17,003 nt of DNA from Promethearchaeota archaeon (GTDB lineage Archaea; Asgardarchaeota; Lokiarchaeia; Sigynarchaeales; SOKP01). The notes beneath the pieces were generated by a model that saw only the letters and a list, made by a program, of their open reading frames with translations, ran no database searches and was not told the DNA's origin. The translations under genes were made by a program, and so were the position numbers. The DNA lies in NCBI GenBank assembly GCA_019057975.1, contig JAHLWJ010000072.1:1-17003 (forward strand), in the 5' to 3' direction. Positions 1 to 6,860 of this stretch are shown one piece after another. How positions within the stretch are numbered: the first letter of the stretch is position 1; every line of letters starts with the position of its first letter.

Positions 1-260
1 TGATCCTCTCCTTAAACCCAACATAAGATTAGGTGTACTAATGAAATCAACAAATGTTGCTTTTTATGGGAACCTAATTCTATATGGTTATTTTCATTGA
101 AGTTGTTACTATTATATTTGGGGTCAGGCTTCACAAATTCACATTTTCGTTTTACATTTTGTGAAGTTGTGAAGCCTGACCCCGATTTCAGTCTATATTT
201 TGTGAACTTAGCGAAGATCCCATTTTCCACATTCTAATAATATGAGCTACGTTCTTATAA
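1..260. other. Non-coding end of the cassette array
   Basis: This stretch follows the stop of the GNAT cassette gene. It holds the perfect inverted repeat described separately and little else. A complete attC for the GNAT cassette is not visible. One possible core, ACCCAAC at 16-22, fits the RYYYAAC pattern, but no matching GTTRRRY partner follows at a normal distance. The attC may have been broken by the inserted repeat. A possible 72-codon minus-strand frame at 12-230 crosses the palindrome and has no domain-like content, so I do not call it a gene. Confidence 0.5.
120..183. repeat. REP-like palindrome with 17-bp perfect arms
   Basis: The arms GGGGTCAGGCTTCACAA (120-136) and its exact reverse complement (167-183) enclose a second inner TTCACA/TGTGAA pairing, so the whole 64 bp can fold into a long hairpin. 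The GGGGTCA tip is shared, as TGACCCC, with the element at 16557-16619. Elements of this look are usually mobilised in trans by TnpA_REP (Y1 HUH) transposases. That assignment is inferred from form and from the transposase relics in this window. It could also act as a transcription stop after the GNAT gene, although it has no clean T-tract. Confidence 0.75.
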
Positions 261-710
261 TCACAAATCAATTTCGAAAAGTATGCCACGCTCCGTAAAA
301 CCACATTGTCTGTAAAATTCTCTCGCTTTTATATTTGTCTTCTCAGTGCTAACTTCAACTTCACAGCATCCGAGTTGACTGCTTTTTTCAATAACATTTG
401 ATAGCAGTTGCTTACCAATACTCTTACCACAATAATCTTTAGCGATAATAATCTCGTCAATTAATCCAGAGAGACCACGATGCAAAATTGTCTTACGAGT
501 CGTAAAGTTGATAAATCCGACCACGATTCCCTCTATCTCTGCAACTAGAATATAAGAGTTAGCCTCACTTAAAAGATTTCGACAGTTCTCAGCAATCAGT
601 TTAATGTCAATACCTTCTGTGTTTCCCATAGCTTCGATGAGTTCAAGCGTCAACTTCTTAATTGTTAACAGGTCGGATTCCCTTGCTTCTCTGATGATAA
701 TATCCGCCAT
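261..710 (-). CDS. GNAT-family N-acetyltransferase (cassette gene)
   Basis: This 149-aa protein spans one complete GNAT domain, which transfers an acetyl group from acetyl-CoA to an amine on a small molecule or protein. The acetyl-CoA loop is visible at about residues 91-101 (DYCGKSIGKQ), preceded by the strand DEIII, and the family C-terminal pattern NIKAREFYRQCGF follows. The ATG has a strong AGGAGG site about 5 bases upstream. It is the last gene of the cassette array, just beyond the attC of the ANT(6) cassette. The substrate cannot be read from the sequence. GNAT genes are common integron cargo, and some inactivate aminoglycosides or toxins, but nothing here shows that. The fold is clear; the specific role is unknown. 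Confidence 0.88.
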   Translation of the reverse strand: MADIIIREARESDLLTIKKLTLELIEAMGNTEGIDIKLIAENCRNLLSEANSYILVAEIEGIVVGFINFTTRKTILHRGLSGLIDEIIIAKDYCGKSIGKQLLSNVIEKSSQLGCCEVEVSTEKTNIKAREFYRQCGFTERGILFEIDL

Positions 711-735
711 ATCAAACCTCCTAGAGAGTAATTTC

Positions 736-796
736 GCTTAACGTTCCGCGCGGATTCCCAATGTCCTAAAGGATGTACGGGAATCTGCTGTTAGAC
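736..796. repeat. attC recombination site of the ANT(6) cassette
   Basis: The outer cores GCTTAAC (736-742) and GTTAGAC (790-796) match the integron RYYYAAC and GTTRRRY consensus exactly. Between them lie the imperfect inner arms GGATTCCC and GGGAATCT and a small TCCT/AGGA loop hairpin. Length (61 bp), symmetry and position, 14 bases after the stop of the adenylyltransferase gene, are all typical of a cassette attC. This is the best-preserved site of the three and anchors the reading of the region as a cassette array. Confidence 0.85.
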
Positions 797-810
797 GATG
801 TCACCGTGCA

Positions 811-1662
811 TTATCTTTCATATAACTGCCTTATATATTTTTCTATTTCAGAAATAGAATCATTTGGATATTTAACATTTATTTTCATTGTTAATTCATA
901 TGCAAGTCTTTTAAATAACTCGATCATTCCAAATAAACTATCCCATGTATCGCTTTTATCGTACTTTGAAAAGCACTTCTTGAAGGATTCTTTAATATCT
1001 ATATCTACTTGGGTTTCAAGGTTTTTGCCTTGCGAATGAATTTTGTTGTTGTTCCAATCATATTTACTCGACTCATTCCATAATATAATTTGAAGCATAA
1101 ACCCTTTTATGGGACCATTTTCTAATATTTTCGCAAACCATAATCTATCTCTTTTTAAATACTTTGCAACGCTGTATGCTTCAAACCAGAAATTATACAT
1201 TGTTGTCAATAATTCATCTTCTGTTGGTTGGGTTATTATAAAACCATCGTAATTAGGCAATATAACATTATCAGTAATCTTATCTTTATCGAGAAGTACC
1301 TCATAACCGTTTCTATAGGACTCTGGTAGAATTCTATTTTCTATAATTTCATACAATACATTGATAGGCCAGAAGGAAAAATCAACTCGGGGATTATTTT
1401 TATATAAAACTAATCTAGTAGGAATTTCTATATTCTTATAGAAAAACTTTTCTTTCTGATAAACCAATACTTGATCAAAATTATTTATCCAACTGTTATC
1501 TGAAGTATACTTATCAGGATTAACTACAAAAACATTTAAATCATAATCCGACAGCTCATCAGTTGGTGAATTTGATGCTCGCGATCCTTCAAGAATAAGA
1601 GTTCGAATCTCAGATTCATTTTTAGCCCAGTTTACTATTTTATTTAATATGCTATGATTCAC
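811..1662 (-). CDS. Aminoglycoside 6-adenylyltransferase, ANT(6) type
   Basis: The 283-aa product looks like a full-length ANT(6)/AadK-type enzyme, which transfers AMP from ATP to the 6-hydroxyl of streptomycin. The nucleotidyltransferase signature is present: GSRAS at residues 26-30 and DYDL at 39-42 (metal-binding aspartates), with a further acidic strand VDFSFW near residue 114. The long C-terminal helical half is typical of the family. The start codon is GTG, with AAGGGAG about 9 bases upstream. The gene is flanked by attC sites on both sides, so it is a mobile cassette. Whether it confers resistance, or is a diverged homologue with another substrate, cannot be judged without testing. No disrupting stop or missing core residue is seen. 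Confidence 0.85.
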   Translation of the reverse strand: MNHSILNKIVNWAKNESEIRTLILEGSRASNSPTDELSDYDLNVFVVNPDKYTSDNSWINNFDQVLVYQKEKFFYKNIEIPTRLVLYKNNPRVDFSFWPINVLYEIIENRILPESYRNGYEVLLDKDKITDNVILPNYDGFIITQPTEDELLTTMYNFWFEAYSVAKYLKRDRLWFAKILENGPIKGFMLQIILWNESSKYDWNNNKIHSQGKNLETQVDIDIKESFKKCFSKYDKSDTWDSLFGMIELFKRLAYELTMKINVKYPNDSISEIEKYIRQLYER

Positions 1663-1690
1663 AGTTTTTCACTCCCTTGCACTCCGATTT

Positions 1691-1764
1691 GTTTAACATT
1701 TTCGCTGTTTGTGAAGCCCAAAGAAATTGGTTGAACGCAGTGAGCCATAAACAGCGTGTTATAT
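1691..1764. repeat. attC-like site of the lipoprotein cassette
   Basis: The left core GTTTAAC (1691-1697) fits RYYYAAC. The right core GTTATAT (1758-1764) deviates at one position. The arms CGCTGTTTGTG (1703-1713) and CATAAACAGCG (1746-1756) pair along 10 of 11 bases. The site lies just after the stop of the lipoprotein gene at 1781, as expected for a cassette-borne attC. Confidence 0.75.
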
Positions 1765-1780
1765 GCAATATGCAGTGGAC

Positions 1781-2452
1781 TCACCTCTTTTCTTGGTCCT
1801 TTGAAGTCACCGTAATGTTAATTTGGTTAGATTTCAGATAGCCTTGCCAGGGAGGTGCCCCCAATTGCTTCAACTGTTTTTTTCTTTCAGGCGAGGGATG
1901 CGGTAGTTCGTCCCAGGTATAGATTGCCTGTAGTGTATATCTCCCCGACTCTGGAATAAACTGGACATATTCAAATGGAGCGTGCTCAAAAACTCTTTTG
2001 TCTGTCCAGAATCTTGAATTCAACCGGGTACTCTCTTGATGGGTCTGACCCGGCAGAAGTTTCAACAAATCTGGAACTGTATGAAGCATATTGGAATATA
2101 TGGGGACGATTTCTATAGTTGATAAAGAACCACTACCGCTGTCAAGAGTGACTATAACTTTCTCCAGATCGTACAAGGGTGCTTCCTCTGGACACTGTGG
2201 CTGCTGGGCACTAACCAAAATCACCCGGGCTTGGGAACCTACATTTTCAAATACAATGTACAACCAAATATCTTCCCCTTCTTTATAAGATAGCTTATCA
2301 GTCCAAATGCGAAACCGAATACCGTCTAATACTTCACTCCATGTTTCATTTGTTGTGGAGCTCTCAGAATTTGTGCTTAGAGGTATTTTACAGGAGAGAA
2401 ACAAAAATGTAGAAACTATTAATAAAATCCCTATCAACAAATATTTTCTCAT
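1781..2452 (-). CDS. Secreted lipoprotein, BsuPI-like domain
   Basis: This 223-aa protein begins with a lipoprotein signal: positive MRK, a hydrophobic stretch, and a lipobox FLSC with the lipidated cysteine at residue 21. It should be anchored in a membrane and face the periplasm or outside. Residues of about 46-80 (FRIWTDKLSYKEGEDI and the following LYIVFENVG strand) resemble the beta-sandwich of the intracellular proteinase inhibitor BsuPI family, and TYTWDELP near the end fits a second strand pair. A Ser/Thr-rich linker follows the lipobox. The ATG has GGAGG about 8 bases upstream. It sits between two attC-like sites, hence cassette cargo. The BsuPI resemblance is from memory of the family pattern, and the inhibitor role is not shown. 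An adhesion or ligand-binding role is equally possible. Confidence 0.75.
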   Translation of the reverse strand: MRKYLLIGILLIVSTFLFLSCKIPLSTNSESSTTNETWSEVLDGIRFRIWTDKLSYKEGEDIWLYIVFENVGSQARVILVSAQQPQCPEEAPLYDLEKVIVTLDSGSGSLSTIEIVPIYSNMLHTVPDLLKLLPGQTHQESTRLNSRFWTDKRVFEHAPFEYVQFIPESGRYTLQAIYTWDELPHPSPERKKQLKQLGAPPWQGYLKSNQINITVTSKDQEKR

Positions 2453-2462
2453 TTACTGCCTC

Positions 2463-2858
2463 CTATTCGAGCCGATTGTCTATAACATTCTCGGACTTTA
2501 CGAAGCCAGCCGCAGGCTGATTTGTGTGAAGCGACAACGTAACCGTAAAGCACATGTTATCTGACGTGACCCAACCGTTTGAGCCACGATATCCATCTGC
2601 TACCCTAATATTACATCCATGCTCAACCAGCTCTCTATCAGACCAAGGTAGAGAAATCTCACGACAGGCAATTTTTAAAGGTTTGGAATTCTCCTCAAAA
2701 GAATTATAAAAATTTTGGTAATACCAAGAAGCCCGATTATCGGAATCTTTGTAACCGTAAGTACCTGATCCAATCTCTTCAGCCAATGATAAATCCAAAG
2801 ATACGAACAAGCACAACACTATAGAGAATAGTAATAAACTTAATGAAAACCGCTTCAA
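2463..2858 (-). CDS. Small secreted protein of unknown function
   Basis: A 131-aa protein with a clear Sec signal peptide: MKR, a leucine/valine core, and probable cleavage after LSLA (residue 26). The start is TTG, supported by a strong GGAGGTGA site 7-8 bases upstream. The mature part is short, rich in aromatic and polar residues, and has three cysteines, two of which (ACRE, HGCN) could form a disulfide bond in the periplasm. I do not recognise the family. The last 35 or so codons read through the attC-like site at 2480-2562, so the natural C-terminus is encoded by recombination-site DNA and would change if the cassette moved. It is the first gene of the array, and its stop lies 10 bases before the start of the next gene. 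Confidence 0.65.
   Translation of the reverse strand: MKRFSLSLLLFSIVLCLFVSLDLSLAEEIGSGTYGYKDSDNRASWYYQNFYNSFEENSKPLKIACREISLPWSDRELVEHGCNIRVADGYRGSNGWVTSDNMCFTVTLSLHTNQPAAGFVKSENVIDNRLE
2480..2562. repeat. Degenerate attC-like site overlapping a gene end
   Basis: The left core TATAAC (2481-2486) and right core GTTATC (2556-2561) are imperfect matches to the integron consensus. Inside, CTTTACG (2496-2502) pairs with CGTAAAG (2544-2550), and a small CAGCC/GGCTG hairpin sits at 2508-2520. Spacing and position after the 131-aa gene agree with the other two sites. Confidence is lower because the cores are degenerate. Confidence 0.6.
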
Positions 2859-3065
2859 CTATTCTTCACCTCCATCTGAGATTAGGTCATGTTGGATAAT
2901 AGCTAATAATCGCATTATGCGTTTATCCTGCTAAAATGACATAATATCCGCAGTATTGCGGATACCCTTAATATCCTTTTGCACTTTTAAGACTTAATTG
3001 TCCAAATACTTTGGTTATCCTTGCATATAGACGACAAAAGTTTTGAAAATCCTCTTTTTTTAATT
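2859..3065. other. Non-coding region ahead of the cassette array
   Basis: No gene is visible here. The stretch contains the two palindromes annotated separately (2894-2928 and 2945-2964). As it lies directly upstream of the first cassette gene, it is where an integron attI and cassette promoter would sit. I see no convincing -35/-10 pair on the minus strand and no integrase remnant. Confidence 0.5.
2894..2964. repeat. Pair of short palindromes upstream of the array
   Basis: The first palindrome has CGCATTATGCG (2911-2921) as a perfect core nested inside GGATAA (2894-2899) and TTATCC (2923-2928). The second is TATCCGCA (2945-2952), spacer GTAT, TGCGGATA (2957-2964), a perfect 8-bp inverted repeat. 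The two share the words TATCC and GCA/TGC, suggesting binding sites for one dimeric protein such as a repressor or tyrosine recombinase. Function is not established. Confidence 0.55.
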
Positions 3066-3300
3066 AAAATAGGAACACATCCTATTTTCCCCATGGTTTA
3101 GCTTTCCCTTTTACGAGGTCTTCCTTTAGGACATTATCTATATTAATATCTAAAACCTCAACCATCATGTTAATAAACTCCTCAGACCCTATAGGTTTTT
3201 TGCAAAAAGTTACTGAATTATTGACTTGTACACCTTCCCTATTTATCTAATTTAAAAGTAAATATAAATTGTCTAAGAAAATGGGATGCGTTCCCTATTT
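3066..3300 (-). mobile_element. Relic of a TnpA_REP-type element, left copy
   Basis: The element is bounded by inverted tips AAATAGGAACACATCC and GGATGCGTTCCCTATTT, the usual look of IS200/IS605-related TnpA_REP elements. Internally, minus-strand fragments read VTFCKKPIGSEEFI and, after a frameshift, PKGRPRKRES followed by a stop at 3098-3100. This is the conserved tail of the Y1 transposase family. Only about the last 45 codons survive, with at least one frameshift, so it cannot make transposase. It is closely similar over its length to 16728-16965, in the same orientation; the two copies bracket the defence island. Confidence 0.8.
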
Positions 3301-3322
3301 ATTAATTTATTAATTTTCAATC

Positions 3323-4639
3323 TTATTCAAAAGGTTTTTCAATTTCTTTTCTTTCCTGCTCGAATTTTTCAATTAGTTTTCTTAAGATATTCCCCTTGTT
3401 TGAAAAATATTTCTCTATGAATTTTTCAGTTTTTAAAGGAATATAAAAAAAACTATTTGGTTTCACATAACTAATATTGAATTCAGGTAACTCAGAATAA
3501 AATGAATTTTTCTGAATTTCTTTTATATATTCTGTAAGCTCTTGTTGATATTCAGGATAGCTACATTCTCCAAATTCAGAATTGTAAAATTTACCCTTAC
3601 TTTCTTTGGAAATCTTATCTGACCCAAATTCCGGATTTACAACAATAATTTTTTTGCTGGTACCCGAAGTAGCAGCAATTAAAAGATTGTTTATATATGG
3701 GTCAAAAAAACTATAACCAATTACAAAAATATATTCCCTTTCTTTTAATAATTTTTTAAAATGGTATATCAGACTAAAAAATGGTTCAATGGAAAAAGTT
3801 TTTACACCCTGACCAAAAATAATAAATGGATCATTTTCTAAATCTTGTTCTTTTGGTTTATTTATATCTTCTTCTTTTTGATTTTCCAATTTTTCTTTTT
3901 CCCAAATGTCACCTGCTATATCTCGTATCCAATTTAACGAACCATGAAGTTTGTATAAATTTATTCTTCTTTTTTCATCCTTTTCGCTTGGTGCTGATTC
4001 CAATCCTACCCATATACCGTTAGAAAACCCCATCCATGGGCAGGCTTCACTAAAATACTTTTCCAAAATCAAATCATAGTTAAGAGAGCAGATATTTAAA
4101 CAAAAGTTTTCATTGGGATAGTCTTCAATAAACTTCCTTAATGGTTCAATATAAGAAAATTTATTTTCTTCAAATTTTAACCATTCTTTTAATAAATCCT
4201 TTTTAATTTTTAACTCAATAGATGAAAATAAATTATTCATCTCATGTTCATTTTCTTTTGCTATAGAATTAAAAGCTGTTTCCAGCTGAACCAATTTATC
4301 AGCCCAATTGCCAGTGACAACATAAGGTAAATAGTTTTCTCTATCCTTAACTCTTCTAATTAACAAAACCAGCTCTTCAATATTTTGTTTGAATTTGAAC
4401 TTTCCTCCGCTCTGAATCGAGCGCCACTCGCTATGGTATGAAAGAGATGATAATAAAAATTTAAGTGCTTCCTTTTCAATATTGTTAAATCTATTTTTTT
4501 CATCACTTTTTTGAATATGGATACGCAAGTCACCCAACATTTCCGAGGACATTCTACAACCTGCAGGTTTTGAAAAACCTGCACCTATTACAAACAAACA
4601 TTTATTTATAACTTCTTTTATTTCCATTATAAAAACCAC
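3323..4639 (-). CDS. SIR2-domain effector paired with Argonaute
   Basis: The protein (438 aa from the first ATG) carries a SIR2_2-type Rossmann domain: GAGFS at residues 19-23 for NAD binding, SLNYD at 185-189, the catalytic-type histidine in LHGSLNW (H232), and VIGYSFFD at 306-313. In defence systems such domains cleave NAD+ and stop growth of the infected cell. The second in-frame ATG (4625-4627, giving MEIKEV) overlaps the Argonaute stop as TAATG and is the likelier start, implying translational coupling. The region after residue 320 has no domain I recognise and may contact the Argonaute. No APAZ domain is evident; this fits long rather than short Argonaute pairs. The SIR2 assignment is firm; use as an abortive-infection effector is inferred from the partner. 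Confidence 0.88.
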   Translation of the reverse strand: MVFIMEIKEVINKCLFVIGAGFSKPAGCRMSSEMLGDLRIHIQKSDEKNRFNNIEKEALKFLLSSLSYHSEWRSIQSGGKFKFKQNIEELVLLIRRVKDRENYLPYVVTGNWADKLVQLETAFNSIAKENEHEMNNLFSSIELKIKKDLLKEWLKFEENKFSYIEPLRKFIEDYPNENFCLNICSLNYDLILEKYFSEACPWMGFSNGIWVGLESAPSEKDEKRRINLYKLHGSLNWIRDIAGDIWEKEKLENQKEEDINKPKEQDLENDPFIIFGQGVKTFSIEPFFSLIYHFKKLLKEREYIFVIGYSFFDPYINNLLIAATSGTSKKIIVVNPEFGSDKISKESKGKFYNSEFGECSYPEYQQELTEYIKEIQKNSFYSELPEFNISYVKPNSFFYIPLKTEKFIEKYFSNKGNILRKLIEKFEQERKEIEKPFE

Positions 4640-6654
4640 GGCGTTTTTTGACTAATTTTATTTTTTGGTATTGACTCATCGAAATTTCCAGCATAATCAG
4701 CAATTAGTTTCGAATATATAGTGGTAACAGGTTGACTTCTTTGTTTTAATCCTTTCCAGTATAATCGTGAAAATTCATAAACCTGACTTATTAATTGTTT
4801 TTCATCAAAAATTGTATTATTACCTGCATAGATCCTTAATTTTATTGGCCATTCTTCAGTTACAGAACGTAATGATTTCTTCCTATAACGAGTATTATTG
4901 AACAAAAGATATTCATCCTTTCCTGTTTTAACATATGTGCCACTTACAGGCATTCCATAATCGTAATCTTCATCAAAACAAACTTCTACTGTAGTTTTTA
5001 CATCATTGATTTCTATGTAAACAAGAGGAGTATCTAATTCTAATTCTTTTCTAAGTAATCTCTCGATTTTTCGTTCTGCCTTGCCGTAGGGTTTATAAGT
5101 ATGAATAACAACCCTTTTTAATTCTTCAGAATTTTCTTCTCGAAAGGTTTTAATTGCTTGTTTTAAATCACTTGAAATTTTATCTAAATCTTCCCCTTCA
5201 TAACTATTCACGTTTTTTAAATAACCTTGATTGTTAAAAAATACTGCACTGCCAATATATTTAGTATCATTTATTTTTTTTGTATTGAAACCAATTATTA
5301 ACTCTTCATAAGATTGTTCCTTTAATTTCCACGGAATGCCTCCAAGTTTTGCTAGGATTGCAATAGCTATATTCGGGAGATAAAAATGAAAGTAATCGGA
5401 GCGAATATTTTTGTAACAAACAAACTGAGACGGAATATTTTTTTTAAATAATTCTTTTTTTATGCAATAGTAAAGTTTATTTAATTGATCTGACTGTTTT
5501 CCTTTTTTAAAGGGACCTATTAAGACAACGAAGTAATTTTCGTAACTATTGCCTGGCAAATTTTCAGATAAAAATTTATAAAAATCTTCCTCCAGGTTTT
5601 TTTCATTATATTTTAACTTCAAATCAGCCAAAGTAGTTGGAATTTCCACATAAGTTTGCAAACCTGGAAAGTGTTTAAGCCCATTTTTTAAATATTGATA
5701 TAATTTATTTGCATCATCTGAATTTTCATAAATAAAGATAAATTGGACATCTTTTGCAATAGGAGAAGGTTTAAAGGAACCATAATCTCTCATCCCAGTT
5801 GCAGCATTAATATCAGTTTTGTTATTTTTAAAAACCATTTCATTGTTGCCAAAATATACAGTGTTTATATGTTCATCAGGTATATTTAAAAATCCACCAG
5901 ATTGAATTTTCAGGGTGTTGGATTCCAGATTTAAAAGATGTTTTTTATAAAATTCTTTTATATCATTGTACAATCCTTTGTAAGAAATTTTTTTAGGTGA
6001 AACAAAGGCATTAATCTTTCTCTTTATATCATTATTTGCAATAATTCTTAATTGCCGGGCATCTATATATTTTATCTTTACAATAAATTGGTTTGCAGTA
6101 TCTATTGCTTTTAAATTAGTAAACTTAATATCAGGAAAGGAATTCTTACTTTTTTCAGTTTTACTTATTAGGACATTTTCACTGGTTTTATTAAATATAA
6201 TTTCATTTCTACTTGGTTTTATTCTGAAATCGTAGCGAAAATATTTTTCCCATTCATCATTAAAAGATTTAGAAAATATATATGCGCTTAAATCTACTCC
6301 CGTGATGTAAGGTTCAATCAAAAAATTTTCTTTTTTTAAATGATTGATTAAATGATATTTTACAAAGTTTTTTCTGAAACTTTCAAAATATACTTCATTC
6401 AATATTAATTGAAAACTATTTTCGGTATCAATTTCTTGAAAGTCAAAATAAACATAAGGTTGTTCGTTGATATCGGCTCCATCATAATTACCAAACCAAT
6501 CCTTAAATTTATTTAAGTCACTAGTGTCTTTTAACCTTTCTATAAAGTATTGATATTTTAATCTGAACATTGCTTTTGATTTTGAGCAATATATATTTAT
6601 TCCTTCTTTCGGAATTAATTCATATTTTATTCTATTGATTATTAAATTATTCAT
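4627..6654 (-). CDS. ago: Catalytically inactive long prokaryotic Argonaute
   Basis: This 675-aa protein has an intact MID-PIWI half. The MID pocket is marked by a lysine-rich helix followed by IPSQ (407-410), and the junction by PNIAIAILAKLGGIPWKL (427-444). The PIWI strand IIGFNTKK puts Asn (N457) where cleaving enzymes have Asp. The second catalytic region VVIHTYKPYG lacks its Asp, and PVTTIYSKLIA near the end has no acidic residue, so target cutting is not expected. GMRDYGSF (287-294) resembles the linker strand seen in long Argonautes. The N-terminal 280 residues are diverged, with at most a reduced PAZ. The length and dead PIWI fit the long-B group, which binds target using a small guide and activates a partner. 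SD GGAAGGA precedes the ATG. The SIR2 gene follows with a one-base overlap. Confidence 0.9.
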   Translation of the reverse strand: MNNLIINRIKYELIPKEGINIYCSKSKAMFRLKYQYFIERLKDTSDLNKFKDWFGNYDGADINEQPYVYFDFQEIDTENSFQLILNEVYFESFRKNFVKYHLINHLKKENFLIEPYITGVDLSAYIFSKSFNDEWEKYFRYDFRIKPSRNEIIFNKTSENVLISKTEKSKNSFPDIKFTNLKAIDTANQFIVKIKYIDARQLRIIANNDIKRKINAFVSPKKISYKGLYNDIKEFYKKHLLNLESNTLKIQSGGFLNIPDEHINTVYFGNNEMVFKNNKTDINAATGMRDYGSFKPSPIAKDVQFIFIYENSDDANKLYQYLKNGLKHFPGLQTYVEIPTTLADLKLKYNEKNLEEDFYKFLSENLPGNSYENYFVVLIGPFKKGKQSDQLNKLYYCIKKELFKKNIPSQFVCYKNIRSDYFHFYLPNIAIAILAKLGGIPWKLKEQSYEELIIGFNTKKINDTKYIGSAVFFNNQGYLKNVNSYEGEDLDKISSDLKQAIKTFREENSEELKRVVIHTYKPYGKAERKIERLLRKELELDTPLVYIEINDVKTTVEVCFDEDYDYGMPVSGTYVKTGKDEYLLFNNTRYRKKSLRSVTEEWPIKLRIYAGNNTIFDEKQLISQVYEFSRLYWKGLKQRSQPVTTIYSKLIADYAGNFDESIPKNKISQKTPWFL

Positions 6655-6797
6655 AATATCCTTCCATTTTGTTTTTTTCCTTCCAATATTTTTATTTCCT
6701 CTTCAGTTAAATCATATAATTTATAAACCATTTGGTCAATTTGTTTTTCTTATTCTTTAATTTTGGTTTGTTTAGCATAATTAGCCAGATAGTCATC
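6651..6797 (-). pseudogene. C-terminal scrap of a type IIG restriction-modification enzyme
   Basis: Read on the minus strand, this stretch gives IDQMVYKLYDLTEEEIK preceded by a lysine/glutamate-rich helix (AKQTKIKE), with one in-frame TAA (6750-6752) between them. This is the characteristic last segment of Eco57I-like and related N6-adenine methyltransferase/restriction proteins, usually written IDxLVYxLYGLTEEEI. Nothing of the catalytic part remains; a stop lies just upstream (6801-6803). The final TGA overlaps the Argonaute ATG as ATGA, so the scrap forms the immediate 5' leader of that gene. A short surviving peptide starting at the internal ATG (6729-6731) is possible. The match is from the motif; no full gene is present. 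Confidence 0.75.
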
Positions 6798-6860
6798 GCC
6801 TTAAGGAAAATGGGACCTTCTGTTTATGCTCGATACTTGAGTAACTTATTTGGTATAATT

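Noticed and set aside
12..230. Open frame of 72 codons on the minus strand
   Set aside because: It crosses the perfect palindrome, has no ribosome site or domain-like content, and its sequence reflects the repeat.
773..1039. Plus-strand frame of 88 codons
   Set aside because: It is opposite the adenylyltransferase coding region and its attC; composition is that of an antisense shadow.
2091..2564. Plus-strand frames opposite the lipoprotein and 131-aa genes
   Set aside because: Both lie antisense to supported genes and have no ribosome site or recognisable motif.
3301..3330. Terminator after the SIR2 gene
   Set aside because: Only weak A/T self-complementarity is visible, without a GC stem and T-tract.
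4360..4584. Minus-strand frame of 74 codons inside the SIR2 gene
   Set aside because: It is an alternative frame of a gene with clear SIR2 motifs in its own frame.
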